A stretch of 64,000 nt of DNA from G963664225 sp964538065 (GTDB taxonomy: Bacteria; Verrucomicrobiota; Verrucomicrobiia; Limisphaerales; UBA1319): assembly GCA_964538065.1 (NCBI GenBank), contig CAZIDG010000004.1, forward strand, positions 1 to 64,000. The letters are read 5' to 3'. Positions 60,001 to 64,000 of the stretch are shown piece after piece (position 1 is the stretch's first letter; the number at the start of each line of letters is the position of its first letter). Under the pieces are notes generated by a model. It searched no databases. It was given only the letters and a program-made list of their open reading frames with translations, and was not told the origin of the DNA. The position numbers and the translations under genes were made by a program.

Positions 60001-62921
60001 AATCGTTTGTGGTTCCCATCGTCAATGACACCCTGGTTGAAAACGACGAGACGGCATTTGTCGTACTGACAAACTTTGTTGGAGCGCTTGTGGGCAACCA
60101 ACCTTCAACCACGATCAAAATCAAGAGCGATGACAGCGTGATCAGCTTCAGTTCGCCCGTTTATACGGTCAATGAAAACGCAGAGTCTGGCACGGCAGTT
60201 ATCACGGTCAACAGGTCAGGTGCGCTGGATACCAAGGTCACGGTAAACTTCCAGACAGCATCGGGGACTGCGGTGACCAATGTGAATTATCTTCCGACCG
60301 AAGGTACCATCACCTTTGGCCAAGGGGAGTTCATCAAGACATTTGCCGTGTCGATCATCAACAACACGTTGGTCGAAGGCAATAAGACGGTGTCACTGTT
60401 GCTGTCGAGTGCAAGCGAGGGGGCGATTCTTGATCAGGCCACCGCTACATTGAACATTGCGGATGACGATTATGCACCAGGCATCCTGGCGCTGGCCTCG
60501 GCCAATTATTATGTCGATGAAAACGGCGGTTCCCTGGTTGTCACGGTTCTCCGTACCAACGGAAGCAGCGGTATCGTGCTGGCCAATTATGCCACTCGCG
60601 ATGGCTCTGCCACAGTCCAGGATTACTATCCGACCAACGGCCTGCTGGCCTTTGCGGATGGCGAAACCAGCAAGTCCTTTGAGATTCGGGTGAAGGACGA
60701 TCTCCTAATGGAAGACGATGAGACCTTCGATGTATACCTGTACAATCCCACGGGTGGAGCCACACTGGGATCCATTACCAATGCCATCATCAGCATTGTG
60801 AACAACAACTACATCTATGGTAATATCGTCCTCTCGACAAACCGTTATGTAGTTCAGGAAAGCTCCTCGAATGCAGTGGTGACTGTGCTGCGTCGTAATG
60901 GCACCGCAGGTGTTGTTCAGGTTGATTATCAAACCTCGGACGGTGGTGCGGTAGCAGGCGTTGATTACACGGCTTCACGCGGAACCCTGACCTTTACAAA
61001 TGGGGAGGCTTCCAAGACCTTCATCGTGCCCATCATTAATGATAGTGCGGTGGAGGGCAGTGAGGCCATCAACATCACGCTCACCAATCCCAAGGACGGG
61101 GCCACGCTGGGCCGTCCTCGTAACGGGGTAATCCTCGTTGAGGATGACGATTTGTTGGTGAACATCCAGACTCAGAATGCCTACGTCAAGGAGGACGAAG
61201 ACAGTGTGTCGCTTACGATCACTCGCACCCAGGGTGGACCTGCGAGCATGTCCGTGGATTACGCCACAGTGGGTGGAACCGCGGTCGAGGGTGTCAACTA
61301 TGCGGGCGTGAAGGCTAAGTTGACATTCGGCCCGGGTGAATATGAGCGGACTGTGACGATCCCCATCCTCAATAACGACCTGATTGAGGGCAACAAGACG
61401 ATTTTGGTTGCCCTGTCGAACCCCAGCGATGGCGCCAAGGTTGGTACCAATGGGGTGAGCACAATAACGGTCCTTGATGACGATGGAAGCCTCGTTGTCG
61501 CTGCGGGCTCAGCGCTCATCGCTGAATCCGCCGAGCCGTCCAATGGTGTCATCGATACCAATGAGACCGTCACGGTCAACTTCGGATTCCGTAACATTGG
61601 CAAGCGTGACACGACCAATCTGGTTGTGACGCTGCTGGCCACCAATGGCGTTGTGAAACCCAGCAAGGCTCAGACCATAGGTGTGTTGAAAGCGGGTGGC
61701 TCTCTGGTGGCGACGCCGTTTGAGTTCACTGCCATGGGTACAAACGGTGGCACAGTGACTGCCACGTTCGATATGTCGGATGGGGCCACCCCATTGGGCA
61801 AGGTGACCTTTACCTTCATCCTTGGAAGTTCAACCACGACATTCGTCAATCAGGACAGTGTGACGATTCTCGATAAATCACCCGCGGCCACCTATCCATC
61901 TACGATCAATGTGTCAGGCATGCAGGGACGCGTGAGTCGGGTCAGCGTCTCATTGATTGGACTGGCTCATGGCTATCCCAAGGACCTGGATATCCTTCTT
62001 GTCAGCCCTACGGGTGAATCGGTGCTCTTGCTCTCGGATGCAGGTGGCGATTCCGGGGTGACCAACATCAACCTCACCTTCAATGAATCGGCGACCAACA
62101 GCATCTCCGAAACCAACCGATTGGTGAGTGGATTGTATATTCCGACCAATTATCGGCTGGGTGACACCTTCGCCACCCCTGCGCCGCAAGGACCCTACTC
62201 GGACACCCTGGCTGCCTTCAGGGGCATCAACCCCAACGGAACCTGGTCGCTTTTCATCATGGATGATGATCTTCTGGACTCCGGTAAGTTGGTCGGTGGC
62301 TGGACCCTCAGCATTACCACGGTCAAGGACTTGAACACAACCGCTGACCTGGCGGTTGGCATGACGGCATTGCCGGATAGTGTGATTGCTGGAAGCAACA
62401 TCAGTTACACGATCAGCGTGACGAACTTCGGCCCGACCACGGCAACAGGTGTGACGGTCACCAACGAACTGCCTGCTGGCTTCAAGTTGGTATCGGCAAC
62501 TGTCAGCCAGGGTAGCTATACCCAGTTTAACAACCAGGTCATCTTCAACTTCCTGTTGCTGACCAATGGCTTTGGCGCACAGGCTGATCTCGTGGTAACA
62601 CCTGCCGGTGCCGGTGCAAAACAGATCGTAAGCCGGGTGGGTGCAGTCCAGGTGGACCTCAATCCTTCCAACGACTCTGCCATCGGTTCCATCAATGTGA
62701 TCAGTGTGGAACCTCCGAAGATCACATCGGTTGGCAAGGATGTGAATGGTCAATTCCAGGTCGTGTTGGGCGGCTACGAAGGCCAGTCGGTCGTGGTGGA
62801 GACATCAACCAACTTGATTAACTGGACGGTCCTGAGCACGAATAGCATCTCGAGTGGCGTGTTCATCTTCACGGATCCCAACACGTCCACGACACCGTAC
62901 AAGTTCTTCCGGTTCCGTTAA
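54027..62921 (+). CDS. Giant secreted Calx-beta / delta-60 repeat protein 2
   Basis: This 2964-residue protein has a signal peptide ending near LRAQ. It has the same plan as the preceding protein: Calx-beta domains, two delta-60 clusters (about 55560-57080 and 58710-59790) and a run of several more Calx-beta domains. The inserted domain recurs at 56071-56395 (FTVDTGANQGTVVIRFDF). The C terminus adds a P-domain-like region (HGYPKDLDILLVSPTGES, then NPNGTWSLFIMDDD), a DUF11-type repeat (DSVIAGSNISYTISVTNFGP) and a final domain ending in KFFRFR. Probably a calcium-binding surface protein. Confidence 0.82.
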   Translation: MRTVEMNAVGKAGGFRWIGFFAALVVLLWGAVGLRAQDTTNVLATNFLEFSATAYVVNESTPGYAVVIVKRTGDLSGTATVDYSTTDGTAVAGIDYMGVKGTFDFEANVSFYSFFIRIFDNFTQDGNKTINLTLGNVKGDGAFLGTNRVATLTIVDDESEMAYEAAGEVEVAPGNAVIGTEGDYAVTQEEWRQDYSANGYPGAMVTIVRKGGSKGRILVDFTTTTNIIPSYPVYGYIGGFFDFGGGGGLAEPGVDFIATNGTVTLDDFQMSTNVLIKLPNVPTSTYWYGSSEELTNVYELFPRPKSFGFQVSNVRPAPEEDPSLIKPTLGVNSVRNVDIVDNGMGFAFLRLNHRVSEGAGIVNIWVRRSFPFNEGVTVRAWVNDLISGGSEGDHMYNSFSLIPSSDYAAAFADYLPPGSSAWWTALGKPEQSGDCELTWGANEGGLKAIQIPIVQDREVEFDEDMQVQLYQRDGDGGYINPFSETCTVTIEYDDEPAGAADRTFNVQDDPMTNPPYNMIPGANNQVQAVALQPDGKQIIAGDFTAYNTYPRNRITRVLTDGQIDPSFVVGTGADNYIKTVAIQEDGKIIIGGGFTSFNGTLRYSIARLLPSGAVDPSFNPGIGADGPINTAVIQPDGKILIGGEFNYFDGTNRNYIARLNTNGTLDVTFDPGEGPNGPVNSIAMTAGTLDIDRQAAGGQAEDRFTVDTGANQGTVVIRFDFLTIPDTMKVYSGDVLLYDSGLVNGERTVTLNYSNDLSTDITVIVNEGNNSNEGTIWEYGMGIIPIVDTKPVIGGNFTTYDGTNRNYIARLNLDGTLDTTFDPGTGADDVVYAVAKQGNKVVLGGAFTEVDLRKRSGIARLNENGHLDTGFDTGTGTDDTVLSLAVQPDGKTLAGGLFTSFNSTRRVGLLRLNLDGTLDTSFMDTAYNQFAGIPAPLMKLNPLNQENFIQALAAYRQTNASILVITNVTEAGETNYTQVTNYYKTDYVYIGGNFKRVGGGFRRVDTRSRYNFARLVGGATPGPGNIEFKLDNYNIDEDGNKKFITMQRVNGSLAVGRVTVATADAPVGAGVAVAGQDYYATNRVVGWASTYGQNCGDSREVHASRFGPNNQTYTTNRALCDFTMDYEGFPPSSRFSNPDSDDLFITLKDDTDIEGDEVFNLVMSNPVSSLTLGGVPIPVGLALGKVQATMTIVDNDYKPGTLGFSALNYYITENGKKGVVTVTRLDGSSGDLSIDYATSDGTAQARKDYTATKGRLSFATGQTTNYIYIPIIDNTVAELDRTIKITLSNPAGFPADVPVEKRLDPARATATLTIVDDDFAPGRMSFDQPNFNVSVGDGLATVIVRRNGGSLGDLKVSYTTSDGSALAGTHYQAVAGTLQWVDGDITPRTITIPIYNVNEVGTNRIFSLHLTDAYVNNQPNTNALGQAVATVTMLNANSYGVLAFSQSAYNVDEKGAQANITVVRKGGLAGAITVDYSATALNAVEGVNFRAVRGTLSFAAGESAKSFGVPILDDGQLTGDRVITLRLTNAVVTALGTNSPSVLGSISQAALTIIDRELSNIPAGSIDKTFDNAQGTDKFIYAAALQPDGSIVLGGDFSTINQVSRNRLARLTTDGTLDTLFDPAVGPNDSIRAIALQSDSRILIGGLFTTYGNTNRNYIARLSVNGAVDATFNPGAGADNPIYGITLQDDNRILAVGDFATFNGISRRHIVRLNTNGVVDLSFNPGNGANGPIFAVVQQTDGRIVIGGDFTTFDGVDCSRVARLNRNGSLDTSFNSGTGANAAVRALALQPDGQIIIGGLFTNYNGVALNSVARLNQDGSVDSTFKPGVGADNAVYTIALQIDGKIVLGGDFTHFDGINRSRLVRLNSDGTPDPSMNVGSGANGFVSGLLIQPDRKIVLVGGFTEYDGQVKRYLARVHGGAMADSGSLEFAASTYEVSESATNATVVVRRKGGTYGSVSVDYKTIAGGTATSGADYTDVSGTLTFREGETFQSFVVPIVNDTLVENDETAFVVLTNFVGALVGNQPSTTIKIKSDDSVISFSSPVYTVNENAESGTAVITVNRSGALDTKVTVNFQTASGTAVTNVNYLPTEGTITFGQGEFIKTFAVSIINNTLVEGNKTVSLLLSSASEGAILDQATATLNIADDDYAPGILALASANYYVDENGGSLVVTVLRTNGSSGIVLANYATRDGSATVQDYYPTNGLLAFADGETSKSFEIRVKDDLLMEDDETFDVYLYNPTGGATLGSITNAIISIVNNNYIYGNIVLSTNRYVVQESSSNAVVTVLRRNGTAGVVQVDYQTSDGGAVAGVDYTASRGTLTFTNGEASKTFIVPIINDSAVEGSEAINITLTNPKDGATLGRPRNGVILVEDDDLLVNIQTQNAYVKEDEDSVSLTITRTQGGPASMSVDYATVGGTAVEGVNYAGVKAKLTFGPGEYERTVTIPILNNDLIEGNKTILVALSNPSDGAKVGTNGVSTITVLDDDGSLVVAAGSALIAESAEPSNGVIDTNETVTVNFGFRNIGKRDTTNLVVTLLATNGVVKPSKAQTIGVLKAGGSLVATPFEFTAMGTNGGTVTATFDMSDGATPLGKVTFTFILGSSTTTFVNQDSVTILDKSPAATYPSTINVSGMQGRVSRVSVSLIGLAHGYPKDLDILLVSPTGESVLLLSDAGGDSGVTNINLTFNESATNSISETNRLVSGLYIPTNYRLGDTFATPAPQGPYSDTLAAFRGINPNGTWSLFIMDDDLLDSGKLVGGWTLSITTVKDLNTTADLAVGMTALPDSVIAGSNISYTISVTNFGPTTATGVTVTNELPAGFKLVSATVSQGSYTQFNNQVIFNFLLLTNGFGAQADLVVTPAGAGAKQIVSRVGAVQVDLNPSNDSAIGSINVISVEPPKITSVGKDVNGQFQVVLGGYEGQSVVVETSTNLINWTVLSTNSISSGVFIFTDPNTSTTPYKFFRFR

Positions 62922-62950
62922 AAGACCGGTTGAGAGACTGTAAAATTGAA

Positions 62951-62975
62951 AGGCGCCCGAAAGGGCGCCTTTTTT
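62951..62975 (+). terminator. Rho-independent terminator after giant protein 2
   Basis: AGGCGCCC pairs perfectly with GGGCGCCT around GAAA, followed by a T run. Confidence 0.92.
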
Positions 62976-63025
62976 AATACGTTGGCGGGGCTGTGAAAAG
63001 GACTTGCGCGGACAGGGGCTAAAAC

Positions 63026-63790
63026 CTATGCCCCCGAGGCTGTAAACAGTCTCGTCATGGTTCTCTGGTGCAATAAATGTCCCAAAGGTGTGGCTGCATG
63101 AGCATGCAAAGTGCGATGCAATACCGATTCCTTGCCGGGGCCGCTGATCAAAACCCATACTTCGCGGGCCTGGGCCAGCACGGGCATGGTGATGGTGATC
63201 CGGTGTAAAGGTGGTTTGGGGCCCGTAACAGGGTGATATAAGGCTGGTCCATCAAGAACCGCAGAGGGGGTTCCCGGAAAGATGGATGCGATGTGACCGT
63301 CTTCTCCCATGCCCAAAAACACAAGATCCAATACAGGTATCCCGTGCGGCGTGCGCTGGGTCAAATGAGCCAGATCTGCGGCAGCGAGATTCGCGGCCAT
63401 CTGGGGATCATGCTCTCCGTGAATGCGGTGGATTTGCTCTGGAAGCAAATCCAGCGGATGGAAGAGGTGTGCTCGGGCCAAACCGTAGTTGCTTTCCGGA
63501 TCCTCCGGTGGAACACAGCGTTCATCGGCAAATAAAAAATGCACCGGTCGAAGCAGGGCAGGACGACCTGAACCCAGCCGTGCAATCGATTCAAACAGCC
63601 GCCCGGCAACTCGTCCGCCCGAAAGTGCCACCGCATATGACCCTCGAGGATTGGTGGATAAACGTTGTATCCATTGACGCGCGACCTCCTCCGCCAGCAA
63701 GGCAGATGAGCCAAAAGTTGTGATGTCGTAGTTCGGCACGGACGGACTTGAGATTTCAAAACATCGGGTTACGCCAGACGTGTCCTGCAC
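63026..63790 (-). CDS. pgl: 6-phosphogluconolactonase
   Basis: This 254-residue protein has the Pgl/DevB blocks VALSGGRVAGRLFE, FLFADERCVPPEDPESNYG, and DLVFLGMGEDGHIASIFPG, and length fits the family. It hydrolyses 6-phosphogluconolactone, the second step of the oxidative pentose phosphate pathway. The start shown overlaps the end of zwf by 35 bp on the same strand, so the two are an operon; a later start cannot be excluded. Confidence 0.93.
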   Translation of the reverse strand: MQDTSGVTRCFEISSPSVPNYDITTFGSSALLAEEVARQWIQRLSTNPRGSYAVALSGGRVAGRLFESIARLGSGRPALLRPVHFLFADERCVPPEDPESNYGLARAHLFHPLDLLPEQIHRIHGEHDPQMAANLAAADLAHLTQRTPHGIPVLDLVFLGMGEDGHIASIFPGTPSAVLDGPALYHPVTGPKPPLHRITITMPVLAQAREVWVLISGPGKESVLHRTLHAHAATPLGHLLHQRTMTRLFTASGA

Positions 63791-64000
63791 GTGATAGCAA
63801 CTCGTCGGCTGTGGGGGGGCCCCAGGTCCCCGCCGGATACAACTCGCGCTCTGTCAATGGCGTCTCTGCCCATGATTGGCGAATGGGATCAATGATCCCC
63901 CATGCGGTTTCGACAACGTCGCTACGCAGAAAGAGTGTTGTATCCCCCGCAATCGCATCGAGCAACAATCGTTCATAGGCTTCAGGGGTGTAGGCGCAGA
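63756..64000 (-). CDS. zwf: Glucose-6-phosphate dehydrogenase, C-terminal part
   Basis: The last 80 codons run in from the right edge. PEAYERLLLDAIAGDTTLFLR and the VVETAWGIIDPI segment are characteristic of the G6PD C-terminal domain. It makes 6-phosphogluconolactone with NADP reduction, the substrate of the downstream pgl product. The start lies outside the window. Confidence 0.92.
   Translation of the reverse strand, partial: CAYTPEAYERLLLDAIAGDTTLFLRSDVVETAWGIIDPIRQSWAETPLTERELYPAGTWGPPTADELLSRAGHVWRNPMF

Noticed and set aside
39147..62921. PEP-CTERM sorting signals on the large secreted proteins
   Set aside because: Their C-termini end in short beta-strand motifs (LRVR, FRFR, RFVQP, RVTAE) without a Pro-Glu-Pro motif, hydrophobic helix and basic tail.

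Overview
The window looks like a metagenome-assembled chromosome fragment from the phylum Verrucomicrobiota. The evidence is a pilM-type operon laid out like the Akkermansia Amuc_1098-1101 locus, many prepilin-type proteins, exosortase/EpsI genes, a Gfo/Idh/MocA oxidoreductase with a Tat signal, and very large secreted Calx-beta/delta-60 repeat proteins. This is inferred from gene content only; I saw no rRNA or tRNA gene. Four runs of 100 N are present. Three of them are flanked by exact 55-bp direct repeats, so they are probably unmerged contig overlaps. The fourth (21059-21158) joins unrelated sequence.

Region 1 (1-3.3 kb) is a four-copy pilin cassette. Each copy has a sigma-54-type -24/-12 promoter, a 5' leader RNA with two interleaved helices, a small type IV pilin gene and a hairpin terminator. 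Copies 1-3 also have paired PilR-like GACA sites about 77-100 bp upstream of the promoter, 21 bp apart. The first leader helix changes sequence between copies but keeps its pairing, which makes this the strongest candidate for an undescribed regulatory RNA here.

Region 2 (3.3-13.6 kb) holds envelope and polysaccharide genes. On the plus strand are a YfhO-like protein, an ABC exporter (ATPase and permease), a TPR protein and a polytopic protein. On the minus strand are a glycosyltransferase-2/methyltransferase fusion and a second YfhO-like protein. Region 3 (13.7-25 kb) is mostly housekeeping or poorly known: a DUF1638 protein, an unknown protein, a GST-like protein, PIN-PhoH, an oxidoreductase, a UbiD decarboxylase, truncated rsmD, a prepilin-type fragment, an MsrB lipoprotein, a prepilin-type protein, a small lipoprotein and a MoeB-rhodanese protein.

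Region 4 (25-38 kb) starts with a divergent STN-S8 protease, followed by exosortase, EpsI, a polyprenyl glycosylphosphotransferase and UDP-glucuronate decarboxylase. Next comes the pilus assembly operon: a PilM-PilN fusion, an Amuc_1100-like PilO-position protein, a PilP-position protein and a PilQ-type secretin. Together with the pilin cassette at the left end, it supplies the pilin subunits, the inner-membrane alignment complex and the outer-membrane pore. No PilB/PilT motor, PilC or prepilin peptidase lies in the window.

Region 5 (38-63 kb) has a 5'-3' exonuclease, then five consecutive secreted proteins, ending with two tandem giants of about 2530 and 2964 residues. The right end carries pgl and the 3' end of zwf (oxidative pentose phosphate pathway) on the minus strand.
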